From Lentzea sp. NBRC 102530 (GTDB taxonomy: Bacteria; Actinomycetota; Actinomycetes; Mycobacteriales; Pseudonocardiaceae): a stretch of 64,000 bases of DNA. Of this stretch, positions 36,237 to 44,740 are shown one piece after another. The position numbers were made by a program, and so were the translations under genes. The notes under the pieces are model-generated. The model was not told where the DNA came from and ran no database searches. It saw nothing but the letters and a program-made list of their open reading frames with translations. Positions within the stretch are counted from its first letter, which is position 1. The number at the start of each line of letters is the position of its first letter. The DNA lies in NCBI RefSeq assembly GCF_030269365.1, contig NZ_BSTF01000003.1, positions 620,001 to 684,000 on the forward strand, read 5' to 3'.

Positions 36237-37076
36237 TCACCCGTCCAGGCGGGACAGTTCCTCGGCGGTCAACTCCAGGTGGGTGGCCGCGGCCGAATCC
36301 TGGATGCTCGCCGGGCGAGATGCACCCGGAATGGGGACTACCACTTCCGACTTCGCGAGCATCCACGCGAGACAGACCTGGTGAGCGCTGACGCCGTGGG
36401 CGTCACCGACCTCCTTGAACGGTCCGCTCAGCGAACCCGCCTTGCCGATCCCGCCGAACGGGCTCCACGGCAGGAAGGCGATGCCGAGCTTCGCGCACAG
36501 CTCCAACTCGGGTTCGCTCGATCGGAACAACGGTGAGAACTGGTTCTGCACCGCCGCGAGCCGCCCGCCGAGGATGTCGTTGGCGAGCACGATCTCGTCC
36601 GGGTTGAAGTTCGAGACACCGGCGTAGCGGATCTTGCCGCTGTCCAGGATCTCCTTCAGCGCCCCGACCGACTCGGCGATCGGCGTCTTCGGGTCCGGCC
36701 GGTGGAACTGGTACAGGAAGATCTGGTCCACGCCGAGCCGCCGCAACGACCCGTCGACGGCCTTGCGCAGGTACTCGGGCCGCCCGTCGAGCGCCCAGCC
36801 GCCACCGGCGACCCGCGTGTGACCGCCCTTGGTGGCCACGAACACCTCTTCGGAACGGCCGCGCAGCCCCTCGGCGATGAGCTCCTCGTTGTGCCCGAAG
36901 TCCGAGTCGTCGAGCGAGTAGGCGTCGGCGGTGTCGATGAACGTCACGCCCGCGTCCAGCGCGGCGTGGATCGTCTCGATCGCCTGCGAGCGCTCCGGCC
37001 TCCCCTCGACGGAGATGGGCATGCCGCCCAGGCCGATGGCGCTGACTTCCACTTCTCCGATGCGACGCTTCTGCAT
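36237..37076 (-). CDS. Aldo/keto reductase
   Basis: 279 aa NADPH-dependent TIM-barrel reductase. The tetrad is present: Asp48 (FIDTA), Tyr53 (DAYS), Lys83 (ATKGG) and His125 (LYQFHRPDP). The C-terminal nucleotide-binding segment VPIPGASRPASIQDSAAA is typical of AKR11-13-like enzymes. Start ATG 37076 is chosen; GGAGG overlaps closely, so GTG 37085 with three extra residues is also possible. Divergent from a LysR regulator 78 nt away, its likely controller. Confidence 0.9.
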   Translation of the reverse strand: MQKRRIGEVEVSAIGLGGMPISVEGRPERSQAIETIHAALDAGVTFIDTADAYSLDDSDFGHNEELIAEGLRGRSEEVFVATKGGHTRVAGGGWALDGRPEYLRKAVDGSLRRLGVDQIFLYQFHRPDPKTPIAESVGALKEILDSGKIRYAGVSNFNPDEIVLANDILGGRLAAVQNQFSPLFRSSEPELELCAKLGIAFLPWSPFGGIGKAGSLSGPFKEVGDAHGVSAHQVCLAWMLAKSEVVVPIPGASRPASIQDSAAATHLELTAEELSRLDG

Positions 37077-37127
37077 GCCCTCCACTCTGGACCCTGGCGA
37101 TTAAGCTGTCCAACGCAGAGAAGTGAT

Positions 37128-37142
37128 CTCATTGAGCACTCA
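37128..37142. promoter_or_regulatory. Candidate LysR operator between AKR and LysR genes
   Basis: CTCATTGAGCACTCA holds two overlapping inverted repeats, CTCA-T-TGAG and TGAG-CA-CTCA. It lies in the 78-nt divergent region, 13 nt from the LysR start, where such regulators usually bind to repress themselves and activate the neighbour. Confidence 0.4.
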
Positions 37143-37154
37143 GGATGATGAATC

Positions 37155-38048
37155 GTGGAACTCAGGCAGCTCGAACACTTCCTCGCGGTCGCCGAAGAAA
37201 ACCACTTCACCAGGGCCGCCCGCCGGATGCACATCGCCCAGTCGGGACTCTCGGCGTCGATCCGGGCGTTGGAGGTCGAACTCGGTGCGCCGCTGTTCCT
37301 GCGCACCACCCGCCAGGTCGAGCTGACCCAGGCCGGCCGCGCGCTGCTGCCGGAGGCGCGCAGGGCGCTGGCCAGCATCTCCTCGGCGAAGGACGCCGTC
37401 GCCGCCGTGCAGGGGCTGCTGCGCGGCACGTTGTCGGTCGGCAGCCTCCAGTGCCTGCACGTCGTGCACCTGCCGGCCGTCCTCGCGCGCTTCCACGAAC
37501 TACACCCGGGAGTGGAGATCAGGATGCGCCAGTCCGGCAACGCCGACCTCGTCGAGGAGGTCCGCGCGGGCAGGCTCGACCTCGCGTTCGTCACCCGCCA
37601 GCCGAAGATCGCGGACGACCTGCGGGTGTCCACCCTGGCCGCTGAACCCCTGGTGCTCGCGTGCGCGCCGGGAAGCCCGTTCGCGGGCAGGGATTCGGTC
37701 GCGCTGGAAGAACTGGCCGGTCAGCCCTTCGTGGACTTCAACCCCGACTGGGGCACGCGCGACCAGGTCGACCGCACGCTCGCCGCGGCCGGGATCGACC
37801 GGCACGTCGCCGTCGAGGTCAACGACGTGCACTCGTTGCTCGACTTCGTAATCTTCGGGCTGGGGGTCGCCCTAGTCCCGCAGTCCTTCGCCCTCAAGAC
37901 CGACCGCGCGCACTTCATCGGCCTTCGCGGGGACGTGCGCGCCGTCGAGACCGTCATCGTCACCACCCACGCGGTCGGCGCGGCGGCGAGCGTTCTCCTC
38001 GAGATGACGCTGGAGGCCAAGTCGGGCCGCCTCCTCAGCGCCGGTTAG
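37155..38048 (+). CDS. LysR-family transcriptional regulator
   Basis: 297 aa activator-type regulator. HTH at residues 1-60: MELRQLEHFLAVAEENHFTRAARRMHIAQSGLSASI (read in parts) and the linker helix, then a periplasmic-binding-like effector domain with LSVGSLQCLHVVHLP and LACAPGSPFAG. GTG 37155. It is divergent from the aldo/keto reductase, the classic LysR-target layout. Its last 59 codons are overlapped on the opposite strand by the 37872-38915 gene. Confidence 0.9.
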   Translation: MELRQLEHFLAVAEENHFTRAARRMHIAQSGLSASIRALEVELGAPLFLRTTRQVELTQAGRALLPEARRALASISSAKDAVAAVQGLLRGTLSVGSLQCLHVVHLPAVLARFHELHPGVEIRMRQSGNADLVEEVRAGRLDLAFVTRQPKIADDLRVSTLAAEPLVLACAPGSPFAGRDSVALEELAGQPFVDFNPDWGTRDQVDRTLAAAGIDRHVAVEVNDVHSLLDFVIFGLGVALVPQSFALKTDRAHFIGLRGDVRAVETVIVTTHAVGAAASVLLEMTLEAKSGRLLSAG

Positions 38049-38915
38049 CCGCCACCCGGTCGCGGAGTCCCGGAACTCGGTTCCCTCCAGCACCTTCAGC
38101 GAGCCGCACTGGCCGGCGGGTGGTTTCGGCGACGGGTGGAAGAACCGGCCCACCTCGGAGTCGCCGAGGTCACCGCTCAACTGGACCTCGCGGGCGAAGG
38201 TGACCTCCTGGAACGAGATCCCGCCGGGGAACCTGCCGTTCTCCAACTGCAACCGGCCGTGGAACGTGCCGCCGGAGAACAGCGTGACGCTCTGGACGTG
38301 GACGTTGCGCAGGTTCGTGATTCCGTAGAACTGCGCCCGCCGCGCCACGAGCCGGTTGACGTGCCTGCCGTCCAACGAGAAGTACTCCAGGACGGCGCCG
38401 GTCAGGTCGAGGTCGTAGTGCAGGTGCTTGCGCTTCTTGCCCCACGACAGGGTGTCCTTGATCAGGCGTTGCGCGGTCAGACGGACCTGGTGTTCCAGCC
38501 GCTTGTCCTCGTCCACGTCGCCGAAGTCCTGGTCCGGGTCCTCGGGGTTGCGCTCGTGCGGCGGGTAGTCGAACGGTCTGCGGAGGTAGGCGCACAGCAC
38601 GTCGAGCACGGTCTGCCGGTACCGGGGCGTGGACCTCGCGAGCCACGCCAGCGCGTGCATCGCGCCCACCCGCACCTGGTCCGCCTCGTTGCCGAGCAGT
38701 TCGACGGATCGCGCGAACCGTTCGTCGGCGACCTTCTCGCTCTCGAGGAAGTGCTTGCGGTCGTTGAGGTACAACGCGTAGAGCGCGACGATGGCGCCAC
38801 CCGCGACGCCGGCGGTCTTCACGATCTCCACGGCCGGCGCCTTGAACAAGTGCAGCAGCACCGCTGTAGCCGCGGTCACCACGGCCGCGGAGAGAACCGC
38901 GAACAGCCACTTCAC
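37872..38915 (-). CDS. Membrane-anchored pentapeptide-like protein, extended C-terminus
   Basis: 347 aa as read. Two N-terminal TM segments (MKWLFAVLSAAVVTAATAVL and VAGGAIVALYALYL), then a helical stretch RFARSVELLGNEADQVRVGAMHALAWLAR and TVLDVLCAYLRRPF, then a beta-rich pentapeptide-like region from about residue 165. It is a paralogue of the 288 aa protein encoded 1 nt upstream, which ends EADLPEAWRN; here the equivalent end is DSATGWR near residue 287, but the frame runs on for about 60 codons, all antisense to the LysR gene. A TAA at 38045-38047 in another frame suggests a lost stop or small indel. Function unknown; probably a scaffold. Confidence 0.65.
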   Translation of the reverse strand: MKWLFAVLSAAVVTAATAVLLHLFKAPAVEIVKTAGVAGGAIVALYALYLNDRKHFLESEKVADERFARSVELLGNEADQVRVGAMHALAWLARSTPRYRQTVLDVLCAYLRRPFDYPPHERNPEDPDQDFGDVDEDKRLEHQVRLTAQRLIKDTLSWGKKRKHLHYDLDLTGAVLEYFSLDGRHVNRLVARRAQFYGITNLRNVHVQSVTLFSGGTFHGRLQLENGRFPGGISFQEVTFAREVQLSGDLGDSEVGRFFHPSPKPPAGQCGSLKVLEGTEFRDSATGWRLTGAEEAARLGLQRHLEENARRRADRVGGDDDGLDGAHVPAKADEVRAVGLEGEGLRD

Positions 38916-38916
38916 G

Positions 38917-39783
38917 TCAGTTCCTCCACGCCTCGGGAAGATCGGCTTCCACCGCGAACGTACAGCCGTCGGCCTTCACCTCTGCCCACTCGGAGTTCGC
39001 GAACTTGGTCTCCCCGAGGAACTTCGTCTCGGTGAAGATGGCGAGACCGCCCGCCTTGAACCGGCTGAACCAGCCGCGTCCGACGACCTCGGTGTGGTGC
39101 ATGTGGAACCGGCCGGTCATGGTCGCCTCGGTCACGTAGAAGTGGCCGTGCACCTTCATGTGGTGGAACGAGTTGGAGTCCTCGAAGTGCGCGACCCTCA
39201 TGTAGAGGTCGCCGACCTGCCGGTACGACAGGTCCATGAACTCCAGGTGCGCCTTGGTGAGGTTGAGGTCGTAGATCGGCGGGTTCTTCTCCTCCAGCCG
39301 CGGCAGCAGGTCCTCGATCAGCCGCTGCGAGGTGAGCCGGACCTCCAGCTCGATCTCCTCGGGGTCGCCCGCCGCCTTGCGGTACGGCTGCCGCAGGTAC
39401 GCGCAGAGGATGTCGAGGACGGTCTGCGTGTAGTCGACCCGCGACTTCGCGAGGCCCGCCAGCGCGTGCATCGCGCCCACCCGCACCTGGGCCGTCTCGT
39501 GGCCGAGCAGTTCGACGGCGCGCGCGAACCGTTCGTCGGCCACGCGTGACCGGTCGTGGTCGATGCGCTGGCTCTCGAGTTCCTGCCGCGCCTCCTCGAC
39601 CTTGCGGCGCCGGTCGTTCAGCCAGAGCGCGTACAACGCGACGATCGCACCGCCCGCGAGGCCGCCCGTCTTGATCGCCTCGTGCTTCGGCGCGCCGGGG
39701 TCGACGAGCAGCAGCGCGCCGCCGACCAGCAGAAACGCGCCGATGGACGCGAGAATGGTCGACAGCAGCAAACTTTTCCTCAC
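38917..39783 (-). CDS. Membrane-anchored pentapeptide-like protein
   Basis: 288 aa. Two TM segments (LLLSTILASIGAFLLVGGAL and LAGGAIVALYALWL), then RFARAVELLGHETAQVRVGAMHALAGLAK and TVLDILCAYLRQPY, then from about residue 165 a right-handed-helix-like region with repeated hydrophobic positions (YDLNLTKAHLEFMDLSYRQV). This combination occurs in actinobacterial pentapeptide-repeat membrane proteins of unknown role. The stop is 1 nt before the start of its paralogue. GTG start with no clear Shine-Dalgarno. Confidence 0.72.
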   Translation of the reverse strand: MRKSLLLSTILASIGAFLLVGGALLLVDPGAPKHEAIKTGGLAGGAIVALYALWLNDRRRKVEEARQELESQRIDHDRSRVADERFARAVELLGHETAQVRVGAMHALAGLAKSRVDYTQTVLDILCAYLRQPYRKAAGDPEEIELEVRLTSQRLIEDLLPRLEEKNPPIYDLNLTKAHLEFMDLSYRQVGDLYMRVAHFEDSNSFHHMKVHGHFYVTEATMTGRFHMHHTEVVGRGWFSRFKAGGLAIFTETKFLGETKFANSEWAEVKADGCTFAVEADLPEAWRN

Positions 39784-39854
39784 GAGGTCCGCATTCTGCC
39801 AAGGGGCGGGTGCATGATGGGCTGGAACGGTTCGAACTCGGGTGGGGTGAGCGA

Positions 39855-40667
39855 GTGGAGCGGCCGAACTGGGCGCCGGGGGACATCGACCTGGAACGTC
39901 CGAGCGTCGCGCGCGTGTACGACTACTGGCTCGGGGGTGCCCACAACTTCGCCGCCGACCGCGCGGTCGCCCAGAAGACCCTCGAGACCATGCCCGAGCT
40001 GCGCGGGGTGGTGCTGAACCACCGCGCGTTCCTGCGCCGGGCCGTGCGCTACCTGCTCGCGCAGGGCGTGCGGCAGTTCCTCGACCTCGGCTCCGGCATC
40101 CCGACCGTGGGCAACGTGCACGAGATCGCGCAGGCCACCGACCCCGGCGCCAAGGTCGTCTACGTCGACATCGATCCGGTCGCGGTCGCGCACAGCAGGT
40201 CGCTGCTCGGCGGCAACGACCACGTGAGCGTGCTGCAGGCGGACGTGCGGGACTGGACGGGCGTGCTGGCCTCGGACGAGGTCGACAAGCAGCTCGACTT
40301 CGACGAGCCCGTCGGCGTGCTGATGATCGCCCTGTTGCACTTCGTGTCGGACGAGGACGACCCGTGGGGCATGATCGGCGGCTATCGCGACAGGCTCGCG
40401 CCGGGCGGTTTCCTCGCCGTCTCCCAGGCGGGCTACGAGGCCGACGAGGAGCCGGACGCCTCGAAGGAGGCCCGCCGGATCTACGACCGCAGCGTCACCC
40501 CGATGACCTTGCGCGACCGTGCCGGGGTCACCAGCCTGTTCAAGGGGTTCGAGCTGGTCGAGCCCGGCGTGGTGCGGGTGCCGGCCTGGCAGCCCGAGTC
40601 ACCGGCCGACGTCGGGGAGTCGGGACAGCGTTTTCCGGGGTACGCGGCGGTAGGCCGGAAGGCGTAG
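39855..40667 (+). CDS. SAM-dependent methyltransferase, DUF574 family
   Basis: 270 aa. It opens with RPNWAPGDIDLERPSVARVYDYWLGGAHNFAADR, read as the family start RPSVARVYDYxLGG; the SAM loop is FLDLGSGIPTVGNVHE, then VVYVDIDPVAV and VLQADVRDW. This family is abundant in actinomycetes and mostly of unknown substrate. GTG 39855 has GGTGGGG 7 nt upstream and gives the family's usual N-terminus; GTG 39810 would add 15 residues. A TTCGAAC sequence near the start might suggest a tRNA arm but there is no cloverleaf. Confidence 0.85.
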   Translation: MERPNWAPGDIDLERPSVARVYDYWLGGAHNFAADRAVAQKTLETMPELRGVVLNHRAFLRRAVRYLLAQGVRQFLDLGSGIPTVGNVHEIAQATDPGAKVVYVDIDPVAVAHSRSLLGGNDHVSVLQADVRDWTGVLASDEVDKQLDFDEPVGVLMIALLHFVSDEDDPWGMIGGYRDRLAPGGFLAVSQAGYEADEEPDASKEARRIYDRSVTPMTLRDRAGVTSLFKGFELVEPGVVRVPAWQPESPADVGESGQRFPGYAAVGRKA

Positions 40668-40727
40668 AGATGACTGCGGACGGCGACCGGCCGTATGCTG
40701 CGCGTTCGTGGCGTTAGGGCCGAGAAG

Positions 40728-42893
40728 ATGACCGATCGGGTTGACCAGCGGGTGCGTGAGGATCGCTCAGGACTGAGCCCGGCCGTACTGGCCGGGGCGG
40801 GTTCGTTCGCGCGCAGCTGGGCCACGGCCGTGATCGGGTCGAGTTACGTGCCGATGACCAGGGCCGAGGTCGCGCAGCACCTCCAGGACCTCACCGAGAT
40901 GCTGGTCGAGGCCCTGTTCGCGAGCCCGTTCCGCACCGCGCCGGGCTACGAGATCGGCTCCCGGCTGGTCGACGCGCACTTCACCGGCACCGACACCCTC
41001 GGCCGCACGGTGCAGCTGCTCGGCGACGACCTGCTGGTCGAGCTGGGCTTCCCCGGCGACGACCGGCTGCAGTCCCGGCTCGCCGCCCTGCAGGGCGCGC
41101 TGGCCGCCGGGTACGCCCGCGCGTTGCGGGAACGGACGCTGGCCGAGCAGGAGGCCATCAGGGCCGCCGTGCTGGACGCCCGCGACCAGGCCGAGTCGAT
41201 GCTGCGCGCGTCCGAGGCCCGGTTCCGCGCCATGTTCACCGAGGCCGCGATCGGCATCGGCATCGCGGACATCGACGGCCGGATCCTGGACGTCAACCAG
41301 GCGTTGCAGGACATGCTCGGCTTCAGCGTCGACGAGATGCGCCAGTACAACGTGCGCGACCTCATGCACCCCGAGGACGCGGGTAGCGTGTGGCGGCTCT
41401 ACGACCAGCTGATCGCGGGCGAGTGCGACCACTACCGCGCCGAGAAGCGGTTCCACCGGGCCGACGGCGAGCAGGTGTGGACGCACCTGACGTTGTCGCT
41501 GGTCCGCGACGACCACGGCGAGCCGCAGTACCAGGTCGCGATGATCGAGGACGTCACCGACCGGCACCTGCTGCAGAACCGCCTGCGCTACCAGGCGTTG
41601 CACGACCCGCTGACCGGCCTGCCCAACCGCGCGCTGTTCCTCGAACGCCTCGGCCGCGTGTTCAACAACCGCGCCAAGCACGTGCGGGCCGGCCTCTGCT
41701 ACCTCGACCTGGACGGCTTCAAGGTCATCAACGACTCGCTGGGCCACGACATAGGGGACCAGCTGCTGGTCGAGGTCGGCCGCCGGCTCGACCACTCGGT
41801 GTCCGGCGAGGGCAAGCTGGTCGCACGCATGGGCGGCGACGAGTTCGTGATCCTCGTCGAGGGCTCGTCCGGCGAGCAGGACATCGTCGACGTGGCCGAC
41901 CGCGTGCTGACCGAACTCGAGGCGCCGATCCGCATCGCGGGCCACGAGCTGTCCGTGTCGGCGTCGATCGGCATCGTCGAACGGCAGCTCTCCGGCACGA
42001 CGTCCGCGGACCTCATGCGCGACGCCGACATCACGCTGTACTGGGCCAAGGCCGACGGCAAGGCGCGCTGGGCGTTGTACGACCCGGAGCGCAACGCCAA
42101 GGAGGTCGCCCGCTTCACGCTGTCGGCCACGATGCCGCGCGCGTTGGAACGAGGCGAGTTCTACGTCGAGTACCAGCCGTTGGTGCGCCTCGAGGACTCG
42201 ACGGTGACGGGCGTCGAGGCGTTGGTGCGCTGGCAGCACCCGGAGTTCGGGCGGCTCGCGCCGGACCGGTTCATCGAACTGGCCGAGGAGACCGGCCTGA
42301 TCGTCCCCTTGGGACGGTGGGTGCTGCGCAGGGCGTGCGAGGAGGCGCGGCGCTGGCTGGAGGAGTTCGGTGACGCGGCGCCGTTCGTGTCGGTGAACCT
42401 CGCCGTGCGCCAGTCCCGCGACCCCGAGCTGGTCCGCGACGTCAAGCAGATCCTGGACGAGTGCGGCCTGCCGCCGCACCACCTCCAGCTGGAGCTGACC
42501 GAGTCGGCGATCATGGGCACCGCCGACGAGCCGCTGGAAGCGCTGCGGGCGTTGTGCGACATGGGTGTGCGCATCGCGATCGACGACTTCGGCACCGGCT
42601 ACTCGAACCTCGCGTACCTGAAGCACCTGCCCGTGCACGAGCTGAAGATCGCCGGCTCGTTCATGGAGGGGCTGCGGGCCGAGAACGAGGAAGACCCGGT
42701 GGACGCGCAGATCGTGGCGACGCTGGTGCAGCTCGCGCACGCCCTGTCGCTGGGCGTCACGGCCGAGGGCGTGGAGACCCCGGCGCAGGCCGCGCGGTTG
42801 CTGAGGCTCGGTTGCGACACCGGGCAGGGGTGGTTCTTCGCCCGGCCCGGGCCGCCCGAGAACATCGACAGCCTGCTGCGCGGAGACCTCTAG
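40728..42893 (+). CDS. PAS-GGDEF-EAL cyclic-di-GMP protein
   Basis: 721 aa cytoplasmic protein with no TM segments. Residues 1-155: helical N-domain; 160-285: PAS sensor (RFRAMFTEAAIGIGIADIDG); 286-450: GGDEF domain with intact GGDEF at 369-373 and no RxxD inhibitory site; 465-715: EAL domain with EAL at 497-499, N557, ELTES, DDFGTGYSNL at 619-628 and TAEGVET. The usual LKIDRSF reads LKIAGSF, so the Asp after Lys-Ile is Ala. It should make c-di-GMP; hydrolysis may be reduced. AGGG lies 8 nt before ATG 40728. Confidence 0.9.
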   Translation: MTDRVDQRVREDRSGLSPAVLAGAGSFARSWATAVIGSSYVPMTRAEVAQHLQDLTEMLVEALFASPFRTAPGYEIGSRLVDAHFTGTDTLGRTVQLLGDDLLVELGFPGDDRLQSRLAALQGALAAGYARALRERTLAEQEAIRAAVLDARDQAESMLRASEARFRAMFTEAAIGIGIADIDGRILDVNQALQDMLGFSVDEMRQYNVRDLMHPEDAGSVWRLYDQLIAGECDHYRAEKRFHRADGEQVWTHLTLSLVRDDHGEPQYQVAMIEDVTDRHLLQNRLRYQALHDPLTGLPNRALFLERLGRVFNNRAKHVRAGLCYLDLDGFKVINDSLGHDIGDQLLVEVGRRLDHSVSGEGKLVARMGGDEFVILVEGSSGEQDIVDVADRVLTELEAPIRIAGHELSVSASIGIVERQLSGTTSADLMRDADITLYWAKADGKARWALYDPERNAKEVARFTLSATMPRALERGEFYVEYQPLVRLEDSTVTGVEALVRWQHPEFGRLAPDRFIELAEETGLIVPLGRWVLRRACEEARRWLEEFGDAAPFVSVNLAVRQSRDPELVRDVKQILDECGLPPHHLQLELTESAIMGTADEPLEALRALCDMGVRIAIDDFGTGYSNLAYLKHLPVHELKIAGSFMEGLRAENEEDPVDAQIVATLVQLAHALSLGVTAEGVETPAQAARLLRLGCDTGQGWFFARPGPPENIDSLLRGDL

Positions 42894-42919
42894 CCGGCCG
42901 GGCCGCGTGGTGATCTCCG

Positions 42920-44740
42920 ATGCGGGGAACCCCACGCGGCATGAAGCCCCTGGCCCTGGTCGCGCTGCTGCTCGTCATGTCGGCCCCGATCGCCCGCGCC
43001 TCCGTCGAGGTGGTTCCGTTGCCCGCGGACAAACAGGCGTTCGGCACGGCCAGGTCGGCGGCGAGCCCCGTCTGGTTCACCCTGGGCCACCAGGGGCTTT
43101 CCGAGATCTTCCACCCCGACCTGAGCACCCCGGCGACCCGCGAGACCCGGCTGCTGGTGGACGGGAAACCGGGTAGGGCCTACACCGAGCCGGCCGACGG
43201 CAGGTCGCTGACGTTCCGCCAACGGGTGCGCGGCGACGGCTGGCAGGCCGAGATCACCTACGTCACCGATCCGCAGCGCGCGGCCGTGCTCGCGGACGTC
43301 GACCTGAAGGCACAACGCCCGGTCCGGCTGACGATCGACCACGTGCCGATGAAGCCAGGCAGCTCGGTGGCCAGCACTTTGCCCGGCGAACCGGTCCGGC
43401 GCGCCCGCGGCACGGTCGCGGTCGGCTTCGGCGAGGGCGTCGCCGAAGCGGCGTTGAAGAGGGGTTTCCGGGACGCGGCGAGGGAGTACGCGCAGGGCTG
43501 GCACACGTACCTCGACGGGCTTCGCAGGCCGAAGTCCGCCGACCGGCGCCTCTACGACATGTCCGTGATGGTGCTCGCCGCGACCGAGGACAAGACCCAC
43601 CCCGGAGCGTCGATCGCGTCGCCGAGCTTCCCGTGGGCCTTCGGGACCGACCGCGAGCTGGCGCCCGAGCTCGGCCCGTACGCGCTGGTCTGGCCGCGCG
43701 ACCTCTACCACGTCTCCACGGCGATGATCGCGGCCGGCGATCGCGGGTTCGCCGAACGCTCGTTGGACTTCATGCTCCAGAAACAACAACAGCCGGACGG
43801 CCACCTGCCGCAGAACACGCGGGTCGACGGCACGCCGGTGTGGCTCAAGGTCCAGCTCGACCAGGTCGCGGCACCGCTGCTGCTGGCCTGGCACCTCGGC
43901 CGGACTGATCAGTCCACAGTGGACGAGTTGCGGCTCTCGGCCGACTACCTGCTGAACTACCCGAACGCGCCGTTCAGCGAACAGGAGCGCTGGGAGAACC
44001 AGGACGGCTACTCGCCCGCCACCATCGCGTCCACGATCGCCGGCCTCGTGTGCTTCGCGGACCTGGTGCAGCGCAACGGGCAGAACGCCGACAAGTACCT
44101 GCAAGCCGCCGACGAGTGGCAGCGGAGGGTCGAGGGCTGGACGGCGACGAAGACCGGCCCGTACGACCCGAAGCCGTACTACCTGCGCCTCACCAAGGAC
44201 GGCAACCCGGACGCGGCGACCGAGTACGACCTCGGGGACAACAACCCCACCGACATCGACCAGCGCGCGGTCGTCGACCCGAGCTTCCTGGAACTGGTGC
44301 GACTCGGGGTGAAGCGCGCCGACGACCCGGTCATCCGCAACACCGTGCGAGTCGTGGACCAGCAGTTGAAGGAACAGGGCTACTGGCACCGGTTCACGCA
44401 GGACGGCTACGGCGAGACGGCGGACGGCAGGCCGTGGGGCATCAACTGGCCCACGCCCACCCGCACGTACGGCAGGTTGTGGCCGTTGCTGACCGGCGAA
44501 CGCGGCGAGTACGAGCTGCTCGCCGGCCAGAAAGCCACTGCTGCGCAACGCCTGCGGGAGATCGCCGCCACCGCGAACAGCGGGCTGATGCTGCCCGAAC
44601 AGGTGTGGAACGGCCGCGGCACCCAGGCGGCCACCCCGCTCGCCTGGACGCACGCGCAGTACGTGCGGCTGGCGTGGTCGCTCGACGCGGGCCGTCCCGT
44701 GGAACGACCCGACGTCGTAGCGACCCGGTACAACTCCTAA
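42920..44740 (+). CDS. Secreted GH15 glucoamylase-like hydrolase
   Basis: 606 aa exported glycoside hydrolase. A signal peptide covers residues 8-27 (MKPLALVALLLVMSAPIARA). Residues 30-210 are a beta-rich N-domain (glucodextranase type); residues 215-600 are the (alpha/alpha)6 catalytic barrel with WPRDLYHVSTAMI, the general-acid Glu in RWENQDGYSP and the base Glu in MLPEQVWNG. It should release glucose from alpha-glucans. Start could be ATG 42920 or ATG 42941; neither has a strong ribosome-binding site. Stop codon overlaps that of the convergent GH2 gene. Confidence 0.87.
   Translation: MRGTPRGMKPLALVALLLVMSAPIARASVEVVPLPADKQAFGTARSAASPVWFTLGHQGLSEIFHPDLSTPATRETRLLVDGKPGRAYTEPADGRSLTFRQRVRGDGWQAEITYVTDPQRAAVLADVDLKAQRPVRLTIDHVPMKPGSSVASTLPGEPVRRARGTVAVGFGEGVAEAALKRGFRDAAREYAQGWHTYLDGLRRPKSADRRLYDMSVMVLAATEDKTHPGASIASPSFPWAFGTDRELAPELGPYALVWPRDLYHVSTAMIAAGDRGFAERSLDFMLQKQQQPDGHLPQNTRVDGTPVWLKVQLDQVAAPLLLAWHLGRTDQSTVDELRLSADYLLNYPNAPFSEQERWENQDGYSPATIASTIAGLVCFADLVQRNGQNADKYLQAADEWQRRVEGWTATKTGPYDPKPYYLRLTKDGNPDAATEYDLGDNNPTDIDQRAVVDPSFLELVRLGVKRADDPVIRNTVRVVDQQLKEQGYWHRFTQDGYGETADGRPWGINWPTPTRTYGRLWPLLTGERGEYELLAGQKATAAQRLREIAATANSGLMLPEQVWNGRGTQAATPLAWTHAQYVRLAWSLDAGRPVERPDVVATRYNS

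Noticed and set aside
37872..38048. Calling the LysR gene truncated because of the overlapping gene
   Set aside because: The LysR protein has full length and a normal C-terminus; the oddity is in the opposite-strand gene.
39800..39840. GGTTCGAACTC resembling a tRNA T-arm
   Set aside because: No acceptor stem, D-arm or anticodon arm can be drawn, and it overlaps the start of a methyltransferase gene.
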